Part shown: piece after piece, positions 1 to 7,765 of the stretch
Layout: every line of letters starts with the position of its first letter
Numbering within the stretch: position 1 is the stretch's first letter
Origin: Pseudobdellovibrionaceae bacterium
Lineage (GTDB): Bacteria; Bdellovibrionota; Bdellovibrionia; Bdellovibrionales; JAMPXM01
Length of the DNA: 28,628 nt
NCBI GenBank assembly: GCA_016791465.1
Contig: JAEUWE010000195.1
Span: 1 to 28,628, forward strand
Reading direction: 5' to 3'
The notes under the pieces: model-generated
Database searches by the model: none
What the model saw: the letters and a program-made list of their open reading frames with translations, nothing else
Told to the model about the DNA's origin: nothing
Translations under genes and position numbers: made by a program

Positions 1-854
1 AAGACGAGAAGAACGGCAAGTACATTCACAGTTTACTTGTTCAAGGTCTTCGCAATACCTGTAAGGCATCCGCTGAAAGTGGCGCTAAAAAACGCGTCAT
101 CTTGCACCAAGGTTATGTTCTCTTCCCTTCAAACCTGATGATAGCGCTGGGCTCGATGTTCAACGGCACATGGAACTGTCGCAATGTCGATGTTCTTGTA
201 CTGACAAACTCGCCCAAGACAACCGACCTCAACGTTGTGAACTTCTTTGCCCGCCATCAACTGAAAGCACTTTCCGATATCGCATCGCAAAGTAGCTCTC
301 CGGCAAAAGCACGCATCAAGATCATGGAGTACAAAGCGCCCGAAAACGGAGAGGCGACTCGGTCACTGCACACCAAGGTCAATGTCCTTGGCGATGATGT
401 CATCATTGGCTCCGCAAATGCCGATGTTCGCAGCTACTTCATGGACACCAACAACGGGTTCTTCTTCCGTGGCGCAAAGGACTTTGTTCGCGAGTATCAG
501 AATTTCGTCGGTCGCATCGCTAGCGACAAGTCGCGGGTCACCGACCTGATGGCCGATCTCCTCACCCGTTCACACGACAACATCCTTCAGGAAGACATCG
601 TGTCGATCAAAGAGATGATCACGAAGTATAACGGCAGTGGCTTCATCACTCCGAAACGCGAAAAGATCATCGTCACCGAAGTGACTCGTCTTCTTAACTA
701 CGTCTACGAGACAAACAAGGCGCTCCTCAATATCGAGTTTGTACCTCGCGATACAACGGGAGTCGAAAACAGCATGGCCACGAGCAACAGCGCCCGCGAA
801 TTGCGCCAGATCGAGATGGCCAACACGTTCAACTCACTGATGATGCTTCTTTAG
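1..854 (+). CDS. Phospholipase D-like / cardiolipin synthase-like protein, 3' fragment
   Basis: The frame is open from base 3 to the TAG at 852-854, so this is the C-terminal 283 residues of a gene that begins outside the window. PLD-superfamily enzymes use two HxK motifs to hydrolyse or transfer phosphatidyl groups, often at the membrane. The visible part carries the second motif: LHTKVNVLGDDVIIGSAN (His about residue 123 of the visible part), followed by DVRSYFMDTNNG, like the GS.N.D.RS block of ClsC-type cardiolipin synthases. The upstream TNSPKTTDLNVV block also matches that subfamily. The acidic residue of the HKD motif lies one position later than the usual HxKx4D spacing. About 120 residues after the motif match nothing I recognise. 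The first catalytic half and any signal peptide are missing, so the substrate cannot be told. It converges on sthA with a 69-bp gap. Confidence 0.82.
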   Translation, partial: DEKNGKYIHSLLVQGLRNTCKASAESGAKKRVILHQGYVLFPSNLMIALGSMFNGTWNCRNVDVLVLTNSPKTTDLNVVNFFARHQLKALSDIASQSSSPAKARIKIMEYKAPENGEATRSLHTKVNVLGDDVIIGSANADVRSYFMDTNNGFFFRGAKDFVREYQNFVGRIASDKSRVTDLMADLLTRSHDNILQEDIVSIKEMITKYNGSGFITPKREKIIVTEVTRLLNYVYETNKALLNIEFVPRDTTGVENSMATSNSARELRQIEMANTFNSLMMLL

Positions 855-906
855 GTACATTGTACCTTTCGGCAACTCCCTGCGTCGCGGAGAGGTACAA
901 TGTACC
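854..906. repeat. Twin 13-bp palindromes GGTACAWTGTACC between convergent genes
   Basis: GGTACATTGTACC at 854-866 and GGTACAATGTACC at 894-906 are each palindromes around one central base. They are reverse complements of each other and their centres are 40 bp apart. The first overlaps the last base of the PLD stop codon; the second lies 17 bp from the sthA stop. Together they could form a 13-bp stem with a 27-nt loop on either strand, but no T-tract follows, so a standard intrinsic terminator is not supported. They could be two operators, a bidirectional transcription stop or a dispersed repeat unit. No other copy was noticed in the window. Confidence 0.6.
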
Positions 907-923
907 CGCGGGGCTTCGGCGGG

Positions 924-2285
924 CTAGAGCTGATTCTTCGCGCTGTAGGCCGCTACTTTGTAGGCTTCGGCGAGAGTGGGGTAGTTGAAAACGTTGTCGA
1001 CAAAGAAATCCACAGTGGCGCCGAAGGCCATCGCCACCTGTCCAATATGGACAAGCTCTGTGGCTCCGGTGCCAATAACGTGAACGCCGATCACTCGCTT
1101 AGTCTTAGCGTGAATGATCAACTTCAAAAATCCAAATTCGTCCTCGATCATCTTACCGCGAGCAAGTTCCGAGTACGTCGCCTTACCGACGATGTATTGA
1201 ACACCCTTGGCTTCGAGCTCTTCTTCTTGCATGCCGACTGAGGAAATCTCCGGGATCGTATAGATGCCGTAGGGAAACGTCTCTGGAAAGTGCGCATCTG
1301 CGCCGGTAAACGCATGGAGTGCTGCCAATCGCCCTTGCTCCGCCGACGATGCAGCGAGAGCCGGTGCGCCGATGATATCGCCAACAGCGTAAATATTGGG
1401 AACTGACGTCTGATAGTTCTTGTTTACCTTGAGCGAGCCGCGGTCGTCAGGCTTCAAACCGACGCGGTCAAGACCAAGCTTCTCGAAATTCCCGGTGCGC
1501 CCTTGGCAGACTAGAACCGCATCGAACTTCTCAGTGATGGCCTCGTCATCTTTGGTGTAAGTCGCATCAGCTCGCCAAGCACGGCCCGTTTCTCCCGGGA
1601 CAGTTTCGACCGAATGCAGCGTCCAGCCCAAGCGTAACTTCATTCCTGACTTTGCGAACTGCTTGGTCAGAGCTGAGACCATCTCTTTATCAATCGACTT
1701 TAAAAGATCTGGCCGCGCATCGTAGAGAGTCACTCGTACGCCAGTCCGAGCAAAAATCGATGCGTACTCAACCCCGATCACACCCGCGCCAATGACAAGA
1801 AGTGTGCGCGGTTGAAACTTCATCTCCAAAATCGTGTCCGAATCGAAAATCGTAAAGCCGTCAAAATCAAACTCAGGAGCACGACGCGGACGCGTGCCGG
1901 TCGCGATCACGATCTTCTCACCGGTGTAGCGGGTGGCCACGCCATCCTTCTCGACGATGATCGTTTTTGCATCGTGAAACGAGCCGCTGCCGCTCACAAC
2001 TTGAATGCCGTTTCGCTCGAGGCTGTTTTCAATCACCTCGCGCTCTTCGCGGATAATCCGCTTAGTGCGCTCGATCACCGTGAACAATGAGAGCTCACCG
2101 GGATTCGCCATCAATGCAGATTCACGAAGCGCCTTGGACGGGATTGTTCCCAATTGTAAACAAGAGCCCCCGAGCCGGTCTTTCTCGACAACGAGAACGG
2201 ACTTTCCGAGTTTCGCAGCTTGAACAGCGGCCTTCTGACCACCGGGGCCAGAACCAATAACGATCAGATCGAAGTTTTGACTCAT
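924..2285 (-). CDS. sthA: Soluble pyridine nucleotide transhydrogenase SthA
   Basis: SthA is a cytosolic FAD flavoprotein that transfers hydride between NADPH and NAD+ and so balances the two pools. The 453-residue product has the flavoprotein disulfide-reductase layout: FAD-binding GSGPGG at residues 11-16, a second dinucleotide fold (GAGVIGVEYASIF, about 176-188), an FAD motif near YAVGDIIGAPALA, and a dimerisation domain ending NYPTLAEAYKVAAYSA. The redox motif reads GGSCLQLGTIPSKALRE: Cys42 is kept but the second cysteine is Thr47, as in SthA and unlike lipoamide dehydrogenase. The C-terminal HPTxSE of lipoamide dehydrogenase is also absent. Length fits the family (about 465). The start is 12 bp after the permease stop, so it is probably the last gene of the SIMPL-HAD-permease run; its ribosome binding site is weak. 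A different disulfide-reductase relative is the only real alternative. Confidence 0.9.
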   Translation of the reverse strand: MSQNFDLIVIGSGPGGQKAAVQAAKLGKSVLVVEKDRLGGSCLQLGTIPSKALRESALMANPGELSLFTVIERTKRIIREEREVIENSLERNGIQVVSGSGSFHDAKTIIVEKDGVATRYTGEKIVIATGTRPRRAPEFDFDGFTIFDSDTILEMKFQPRTLLVIGAGVIGVEYASIFARTGVRVTLYDARPDLLKSIDKEMVSALTKQFAKSGMKLRLGWTLHSVETVPGETGRAWRADATYTKDDEAITEKFDAVLVCQGRTGNFEKLGLDRVGLKPDDRGSLKVNKNYQTSVPNIYAVGDIIGAPALAASSAEQGRLAALHAFTGADAHFPETFPYGIYTIPEISSVGMQEEELEAKGVQYIVGKATYSELARGKMIEDEFGFLKLIIHAKTKRVIGVHVIGTGATELVHIGQVAMAFGATVDFFVDNVFNYPTLAEAYKVAAYSAKNQL

Positions 2286-2297
2286 CTCAATAATAGT

Positions 2298-3377
2298 CTA
2301 CGCGGATTCTTTATCGAGAACCAACTCCACGAGCGTGAAAACAGCACCCGCCAAGACGGGACCTAGGAAGAGTCCGTAAAATCCAATCGTCTCAAGAGCA
2401 CCAAATGCCGCAACAAACCCGACCAAGGGATGAAGCTTCGCACTACCACTCAGCACGTAGGGACGAACAAAGTTATCAGAAAGACCAACAATCACCGCCG
2501 CGATCGAAAAGCCGATCACCGATGTCCAATCACCATTCAGAAATGAAGATCCAATCAAGTAGGCCGAAACTGGCATCGTTCCAACGACCGGGATAAATGA
2601 GAGAACAAAGGCGCTCATTGTAATGAGCAGCGTTCCTGGGGCCGAAAGAATAAGGCAAGCCAAACCAAGCAGGAGTGATTGCACCAGCCCTGAAGCCACC
2701 GTCGCGAATATAACCGAACTCGAGAGAGAACCAATCGAATCAAAGAGCAGTGTCGTCTTCTCTCGCCTCAGTGGAGAAACACGAATGAGCCATGGAAGGA
2801 CTCGATGTGCATCTGCAAGAAAAACATAGAGACCAATCACAATGACAGCATTGTCAATCGTCAGCTTAGGAAGATCGCTGACGAGGTTTTGCAGCAGTCC
2901 CAGTGTCGACTTTCCAACAGCCGTCCCTCCCTGCTCGATCACTCGAACAATATCTTCTTTTGGGAATGGCAGCAGCGCTGCCAACCGGTCCATCCATGGG
3001 TCAAGTGCAAAGGTGCTGGCCCAATCCGTCGGCAGATTCTGAAACTTTCGCACGCCGGCGTCTGCCGCGAGAAAGGCGACTATGCCGATCGGAACGATAA
3101 AGACCACGGCAAACAGCGTCGTCAGTAAGCCAGCCCGGACGGCTCGCGAGGGCACCTTGGCCTCAATTTTCAGGAAGACTGGGTACAGTGTTGCAGCAAA
3201 AAGCCCCGCCATTGCGATCGGTTTCAAATAGCCGCGATTGATCCAAACCAACACCGCAAGAGCCGCGAGAATTGCGATTCGAACAAGCCACAAAGGAGAT
3301 CCTGAAGCCGCCCCCTGAGCTTTTTCATCAACGTGATTTCGACCTGAAATTCGTTCGCGCAGTGGACGTGTGATCAT
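2298..3377 (-). CDS. AI-2E family transporter (PerM/YdiK-like permease)
   Basis: This is a 359-residue polytopic inner-membrane protein of the AI-2E transporter family. Members export small molecules or ions (named for autoinducer-2 efflux in one case), and the substrate cannot be inferred here. The protein shows a hydrophobic pair near residues 28-64, another at about 80-105, an extended loop with amphipathic helices (130-170), and a hydrophobic C-terminal half. The C-terminal block DNFVRPYVLSGSAKLHPLVGF, followed by GFYGLFLGPVLAGAVFTL, is the family hallmark. The start ATG overlaps the stop of the upstream HAD gene as ATGA (3374-3377), implying translational coupling. The first 25 residues are polar and cytoplasmic. 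Confidence 0.87.
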   Translation of the reverse strand: MITRPLRERISGRNHVDEKAQGAASGSPLWLVRIAILAALAVLVWINRGYLKPIAMAGLFAATLYPVFLKIEAKVPSRAVRAGLLTTLFAVVFIVPIGIVAFLAADAGVRKFQNLPTDWASTFALDPWMDRLAALLPFPKEDIVRVIEQGGTAVGKSTLGLLQNLVSDLPKLTIDNAVIVIGLYVFLADAHRVLPWLIRVSPLRREKTTLLFDSIGSLSSSVIFATVASGLVQSLLLGLACLILSAPGTLLITMSAFVLSFIPVVGTMPVSAYLIGSSFLNGDWTSVIGFSIAAVIVGLSDNFVRPYVLSGSAKLHPLVGFVAAFGALETIGFYGLFLGPVLAGAVFTLVELVLDKESA

Positions 3378-3997
3378 ATCGATTGGATTACTCCGCGTTT
3401 AAGCAAAACAGCTTGTAAGGCCTCTGGTGACGTAAAGTGATGGGTTTGAAAGCCAATTGCCTCTGCAGCATCAATGTTTTTCGCCACATCATCAATGAAA
3501 AGAGTTTCGCTTGGAACGATAGAGAACCGTTTCTGTAGCAAATGAAAGAATCGCGGATCGGGTTTGATCATGCGTTCCTCTCCGGAGATCAAACGACCGT
3601 CAAAGAGGTCCAAAAATGGAAAACGAGCTCGGGCGATTTTGAATGTATTCGCCTCCCAGTTACTGAGCGCATAAACACCAGAAAGATGCCCCAGGCGACG
3701 CCTCTCGACGACCTGCTCAAAGAGAGACACCGTTCCATCAATGGGTCCACGCAACATCGTCGGCCACTCATCACGCCATTTCTGTAGCCATTCGCGCCAC
3801 TCCGGAAACTCGGCAGCGCGCTGATCAATCGCCGTCTGAAAAAGCTCACCGGCATCCATCTGTGAGTTCCACTCGCCCGTGGCAACTTCGGCTAAAAATC
3901 GATCCAACCGATAGGAGTCGCGCTCTCGCGAATAAACATAGCGAGGGCTCCAATCGACAAGAACGCCACCAAGGTCAAAGACAACGGTTTTAATCAT
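3374..3997 (-). CDS. HAD-superfamily hydrolase, subfamily IA (YihX-like phosphatase)
   Basis: A cytosolic phosphatase-type HAD enzyme of 207 residues. Motif I is VFDLGGVLVDW with nucleophile Asp8; the usual second Asp is replaced by Gly10, as in the YihX/epoxide-hydrolase-N subgroup that reads FDLGxV. Motif II is the Ser in ALSNW (Ser112), motif III is Lys145 in RMIKPD, and motif IV is FIDDVAKN (Asp169/Asp170). A helical cap lies between residues 18 and 90. The closest known relatives dephosphorylate sugar phosphates such as glucose-1-phosphate, but the substrate here is not determined. It is coupled by 4-bp ATGA overlaps to the SIMPL gene upstream and the AI-2E permease gene downstream. Confidence 0.87.
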   Translation of the reverse strand: MIKTVVFDLGGVLVDWSPRYVYSRERDSYRLDRFLAEVATGEWNSQMDAGELFQTAIDQRAAEFPEWREWLQKWRDEWPTMLRGPIDGTVSLFEQVVERRRLGHLSGVYALSNWEANTFKIARARFPFLDLFDGRLISGEERMIKPDPRFFHLLQKRFSIVPSETLFIDDVAKNIDAAEAIGFQTHHFTSPEALQAVLLKRGVIQSI

Positions 3998-4722
3998 TCA
4001 ATTCCAAACCGCGCACGAACCGACACATTCACCTTCAAATCAGCAGCATCCACAGTTGCTGGCGCATAATCCGCCGATTTACTCGCGAGCTCCATCCGCG
4101 CCATTGGCATCGGCACCGGAAGCCCCGTCTGTTCAAGTTGCTCGACAGCATCGAGCAGTCTCCCAACGCGAGCTCCCGCCGCTTTTCCGATCGCATCCGC
4201 CTTTGCACGCGCGTTGCGAACGGCCTCCTCTAAACATGACTCGTGTTCTTTCTTTTGTTTCTCTGGCGACAGGGCCATCTGCATCGAGTGCACTTCTTTG
4301 GCGCCCTGAACTGCTGCCGCTTTTACAATTTCGCCCAAACGCGAAATCTCCGACGTCGTCACCGTCAGACTCAAACGCGAGCGAAAACCCTTCGACACGC
4401 TGCGGTTGTTCAACCACTCGGTCTCTTCGTTCAGCGAAACTCCAGAAGTCTGTAGCTCCATCTCTTTGAGTTTGAGTCCGACGATCGCCTTTCGAACGGC
4501 ATCATAGACTTTGGTCGCAGACCGCATCGCAAGCTCAGAATCACGATCGAGGACCGAAGCACCGATTGTGACACTGCCGCGATCGGGCGCCACCGACCTA
4601 AGACAAGTACCGGTGACAGTCAGACCTCGGTCATCGCTCGCTTCAGCCGTTCCGAATGACGCGAGAACCACTAACCCAAGAGCCATCAAAGCGCCGCCGC
4701 GCTCAAACCTCGACCCGACCAC
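3994..4722 (-). CDS. SIMPL-domain (DUF541, YggE-like) exported protein
   Basis: An exported protein of about 242 residues with a single SIMPL/DUF541 domain, related to YggE, a periplasmic protein linked to oxidative-stress tolerance. A hydrophobic signal segment (MALGLVVLASFGTAEA) precedes VTGTCLRSVAPDRGSVTIG, the typical domain start. A helix-rich NARAKADAIGKAAGARVG block and the closing beta-strand LKVNVSVRARFGIE follow. The reading frame also allows GTG at 4728, but the G-run at 4728-4732 sits 5 nt before GTG at 4722, which I prefer. An internal ATG at 4686 would still keep the signal peptide. It is the first gene of a four-gene run and overlaps the HAD gene by ATGA (3994-3997). Only about 50 bp separates it from the divergent protease gene, so both promoters must lie in or near that gap. 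Confidence 0.85.
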   Translation of the reverse strand: MVGSRFERGGALMALGLVVLASFGTAEASDDRGLTVTGTCLRSVAPDRGSVTIGASVLDRDSELAMRSATKVYDAVRKAIVGLKLKEMELQTSGVSLNEETEWLNNRSVSKGFRSRLSLTVTTSEISRLGEIVKAAAVQGAKEVHSMQMALSPEKQKKEHESCLEEAVRNARAKADAIGKAAGARVGRLLDAVEQLEQTGLPVPMPMARMELASKSADYAPATVDAADLKVNVSVRARFGIE

Positions 4723-4776
4723 AAACACCCCCAGAATCGTTCAATGCTCCCATGACTCATTCCGATAAGCCAAGAG

Positions 4777-6627
4777 ATGGCGCAGCAATCGAATCCACAG
4801 TTTTTTCAAAAGCTTATCGCTATCGTGCGATTCGCGACAGCGCTCATTGGCATCATCACCACAAGCCAGTTGATACCGGCTCATAGCGTCGGAGCCGAAC
4901 TCACACCCGACGTGGTGTTTCGCAAATATAGAAATGCCATCGTTCGAATCGAAGTCTTTTTAGGCGGAGCCTCGCTCGGCGTCGGCACCGGCTTCTTCAT
5001 CTCCAAATCCGGCGAACTCGCAACGAACCTTCATGTCGTTCGTCCTCATCTTGCACACCCACGATCAACAATTGAAATCAAAACCGCCGACGGACGCATC
5101 TTTAAAAGTGTGAGCTTCGGCGCATGTGGCGACTCACGTGGAATTGATCTGTGTCTTCTTAAGGTGAAATACAAACCCTCCGTCATTCTTCCAGTTGAGG
5201 ATCACGAGACAACACCTGGCGAATCTATTGTCACAATCGGTCACCCTCGTGGTCTCGACTTCTCTATCTCAAAGGGCATCGTGAGCGCCGTTCGCAAACA
5301 TCCCAGTGGTTGGCGCGAAATTCAAACTGATGCCGCGATAAGCCCTGGCAATAGCGGCGGTCCCATCATCAACGACCACGGCCAGGTCATCGGCATCGTC
5401 TACCAATATGAACGCGACGGTCAGAACCTCAACTTTGGCATTCATAGCTCCGAGGCCGCACGACTTCTCCAGGAAAGTGTCACCTATCGCGACGTCGCGC
5501 CGGCTCGTACATACCTCAGTGAACGCGCTGGTCAGCTCGATCAAGCGCTGATCACCGCCATCAGTAACCGCCTCTCTTCGCCGCTCTCTCCGCAACTGCG
5601 ATGGACAAAAACGACACTTGGCAAAGAATCCATCTTTGTCCTTCTTCCAGCTTTGATTCAAAACTGTGAACGCATGGACGAGTCCGACGCCACGCTCGCA
5701 TCTGTTTGTCAGTCCGTCGGTGGTGAGTGGTCTGTCACGATTCAAAGGCGAGCTCGTTCGCTCAGCAAACGACTCGCGCTTTTCAATGGCTCACGCCTAG
5801 TGGAGCCAAAACCACTCGCAGTTATCGAGCGCCTCGAGACCGAAGGCCGCGCTCCTGCTTCGAATCTTGATTGGTTCCAATCTGTGCCGAGTAGAGCCAA
5901 CTGTTCTGCTCTCTCTCGTCATCGCGGATTCTTTGGAGCTGCACACTCGCTCTGCCACTTCGACACAGCAAATGACACCGAGCCCGGTGCCGCATCAGCC
6001 AGTATCTGGATCGACGCTGGCCGCAGTTTCTACGGCGTCAACGTGTGGACGGCTGATCCCGCGCGGCTCCCTCTCGCTCGCGAAATTGCGAAACTCATCG
6101 TTTCAAGTGCAGACTCACGGGCAGACGTCGTGCAACCACGAACTCCCTCTTCAGCGCCACCCGCACGCTACTCAATCTCATCGCCCACAAGCTTACTGCG
6201 CACAGCCAACGGCCTCGCTGTTCTGCCTAAAGAGAATCTCGATACGTTCAAAGACGATCGACAAACACTGTTTATTCTTGAGCGTCCGGAGACAACCGAG
6301 CCCAGTCGCATGGAGCGAGACGTCCGCGAGCTCACAAAAAAGGTTGCCGAACATCTCGGTCTTCGCGTTAACGCCAGCGAGCTCAGCCGGTGGCCACTCG
6401 ACTCGTTTGAGTTCGACGGTGGCCGAAACGGACTTTGGGGCAATCTCTTGACCCGTGATCAGAAATCCAGACAGGTTTTACTACAAGTGAGTTCTCGCTA
6501 CGAGAAAGACTCGACATTCTACATCGTCAAAGTCTCTCTGCTCGATGGTTCTCAAGTCGACCGGCTGTACGATTCTTATCGAACAATGCTTCGATCGTTT
6601 CGCCGAATCAAGTCGCCGTCTTCTTAG
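4777..6627 (+). CDS. Exported trypsin-like serine protease (S1C/HtrA-type catalytic domain) with long unknown C-terminus
   Basis: A 616-residue protein whose N-terminal third is an HtrA/DegP-type chymotrypsin fold. A hydrophobic segment at about residues 13-32 suggests export or membrane anchoring. The catalytic triad is visible: His86 in TNLHVV, Asp124 in RGIDLCLL, and Ser193 in ISPGNSGGP. From about residue 240 to the end no PDZ domain can be seen, unlike classic DegP; the remaining 375 residues match nothing I know. That part contains two segments of similar feel (around 340-430 and 455-610), each with a SRW- or LDWFQS-type tryptophan and a ...L.RSF closing strand. The start ATG follows an in-frame TGA (4753-4755), so it cannot lie much further upstream; the ribosome binding site is poor. 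The 3' end overlaps the convergent ankyrin gene by 20 bp. Confidence 0.83.
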   Translation: MAQQSNPQFFQKLIAIVRFATALIGIITTSQLIPAHSVGAELTPDVVFRKYRNAIVRIEVFLGGASLGVGTGFFISKSGELATNLHVVRPHLAHPRSTIEIKTADGRIFKSVSFGACGDSRGIDLCLLKVKYKPSVILPVEDHETTPGESIVTIGHPRGLDFSISKGIVSAVRKHPSGWREIQTDAAISPGNSGGPIINDHGQVIGIVYQYERDGQNLNFGIHSSEAARLLQESVTYRDVAPARTYLSERAGQLDQALITAISNRLSSPLSPQLRWTKTTLGKESIFVLLPALIQNCERMDESDATLASVCQSVGGEWSVTIQRRARSLSKRLALFNGSRLVEPKPLAVIERLETEGRAPASNLDWFQSVPSRANCSALSRHRGFFGAAHSLCHFDTANDTEPGAASASIWIDAGRSFYGVNVWTADPARLPLAREIAKLIVSSADSRADVVQPRTPSSAPPARYSISSPTSLLRTANGLAVLPKENLDTFKDDRQTLFILERPETTEPSRMERDVRELTKKVAEHLGLRVNASELSRWPLDSFEFDGGRNGLWGNLLTRDQKSRQVLLQVSSRYEKDSTFYIVKVSLLDGSQVDRLYDSYRTMLRSFRRIKSPSS

Positions 6628-7018
6628 AAAACAGCGACCGCATCGCTTCGGACGTCGCATAGTCCACCGGCTTTTTCCCATACCCATCTTTAAAGAATGG
6701 ATCGGCGCCGCCAACCAAAAGTGCTGCCGTTGTTTTCAATAAGCCCCGTTCACAAGCATGATGGAGCGCCGTGCGCCCCGTGCGATCGCGATCAATGATT
6801 TCAGCGCCCCACTCAAGCAGAACAGGAACCCATTCGGCCGCCTCGTCATCATTTAACGCACGACAGGTCAATACCAGCGCACCGTCGCCGCTCTCGGTTG
6901 GCGCGTTAATCAAAGCACCGAGTCGCATAAGATCGCGTGCACGCGAGATGCTGTTGGCTAAAATCGCGTGATGAAAAGGTCGGTACCCGTCACAATCGTA
7001 GTCATTGATTTCATCCAT
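6608..7018 (-). CDS. Ankyrin-repeat protein
   Basis: A 136-residue protein made almost wholly of ankyrin repeats, which mediate protein-protein binding. Repeat-like units are DGYRPFHHAILANSISRARDLMRLGALIN (about 10-40), a degenerate unit with LTCRALNDDEAAEWVPVLLEWGAEI (48-74), the clear TGRTALHHACERGLLKTTAALLVGGADP (79-106), and a capping half repeat GYGKKPVDYATSEAMRSLF. No signal peptide is visible, so it should be cytoplasmic. The start lies 9 bp after the stop of the pseudouridine synthase gene, suggesting a shared transcript. Its 3' end overlaps the convergent protease gene (6608-6627). The partner is unknown. Confidence 0.85.
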   Translation of the reverse strand: MDEINDYDCDGYRPFHHAILANSISRARDLMRLGALINAPTESGDGALVLTCRALNDDEAAEWVPVLLEWGAEIIDRDRTGRTALHHACERGLLKTTAALLVGGADPFFKDGYGKKPVDYATSEAMRSLFSKKTAT

Positions 7019-7027
7019 GAACTCAGT

Positions 7028-7765
7028 CTACGGGTGAAATTCGAGAACGTCGAGCATCCGCTTCCATCGTTTCGACTCAGGCGCTACAAATGTCCGCCCC
7101 ATCACCGATAGCGACTCCGCCCTCAGCCAAAGTCCTGGTAGTCCCAGCTCTTCTCGAAAATATCGACTGTGATGTGAATCACCATGTTCACGATCGCCAA
7201 TAATCGGATGCGCCGTCCGCGCCAAGTGACGTCGAATCTGATGCCATCGTCCGGTCAAAGGAATAGCTTCAACTAAACTATAGCGCGCTGTTTGATAGCG
7301 CTTTCCAACCGCGTAGGGCTTTTCCACTTTACCCAAACGCCTGAATTCCGTCGCCGCATCGACAAGAGTATTTGTTGAGTCGCGTTCAAGCGGAATCTCA
7401 ATTCGTCCAGCGTCGACCGTCCAACCACGGCAAACGGCTCGATATGTCTTGGTCGTCTTACCTTCTTGCAACTCGCGCTGATACCGTCCGGCAACTTCGC
7501 CCGAGAATGCCATAACTAAAACGCCCTCGGTTCCGACATCGAGGCGATGAATGGGATAAAGAAACTTCTCAAGCTGCCGTCGCAAAGTCCAAAGCACTGT
7601 CATTTCCCGCGGCACTCGACGACGCGCCATTTCGGGTTGGTGCACATGCAGACCGGCAGGCTTATTGATCACCACAATATCGTCATCTTGAAAAAGAACC
7701 TCGAGATCAAGAATGCGGCCGGGAAGAGGCCCATCACCCGGAGACCGATCACGCTCCGAATCCAT
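7028..7765 (-). CDS. RluA-family RNA pseudouridine synthase, TruC-like
   Basis: A pseudouridine synthase of about 245 residues that isomerises a specific uridine in tRNA or rRNA. The catalytic Asp76 lies in YPIHRLDVGTEGVLVM. NKPAGLHVH (about 34-42) matches the RluA N-terminal strand, and RYSLVEAIPLTGRWHQIRRH with HPIIGDREHGDSHHSRYF closely resembles the C-terminal half of TruC, which modifies U65 of tRNA. TruC is therefore the best guess, although RluA-type rRNA enzymes are close relatives. The frame extends to 7855, but ATG 7765 is favoured: it has purine-rich sequence (GGGACGAGGGC) just upstream, it begins shortly before the conserved domain, and it cuts the overlap with selO to 17 bp. Confidence 0.83.
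   Translation of the reverse strand: MDSERDRSPGDGPLPGRILDLEVLFQDDDIVVINKPAGLHVHQPEMARRRVPREMTVLWTLRRQLEKFLYPIHRLDVGTEGVLVMAFSGEVAGRYQRELQEGKTTKTYRAVCRGWTVDAGRIEIPLERDSTNTLVDAATEFRRLGKVEKPYAVGKRYQTARYSLVEAIPLTGRWHQIRRHLARTAHPIIGDREHGDSHHSRYFREELGLPGLWLRAESLSVMGRTFVAPESKRWKRMLDVLEFHP

Noticed and set aside
900..1241. Open frame on the + strand inside sthA
   Set aside because: It lies antisense to well-supported sthA motifs, has no recognisable domain and no ribosome binding site.
5269..5745. 158-codon open frame on the - strand within the protease gene
   Set aside because: It is a mirror of the codon pattern of the catalytic domain (His86-Ser193 region) and shows no protein-like features of its own.
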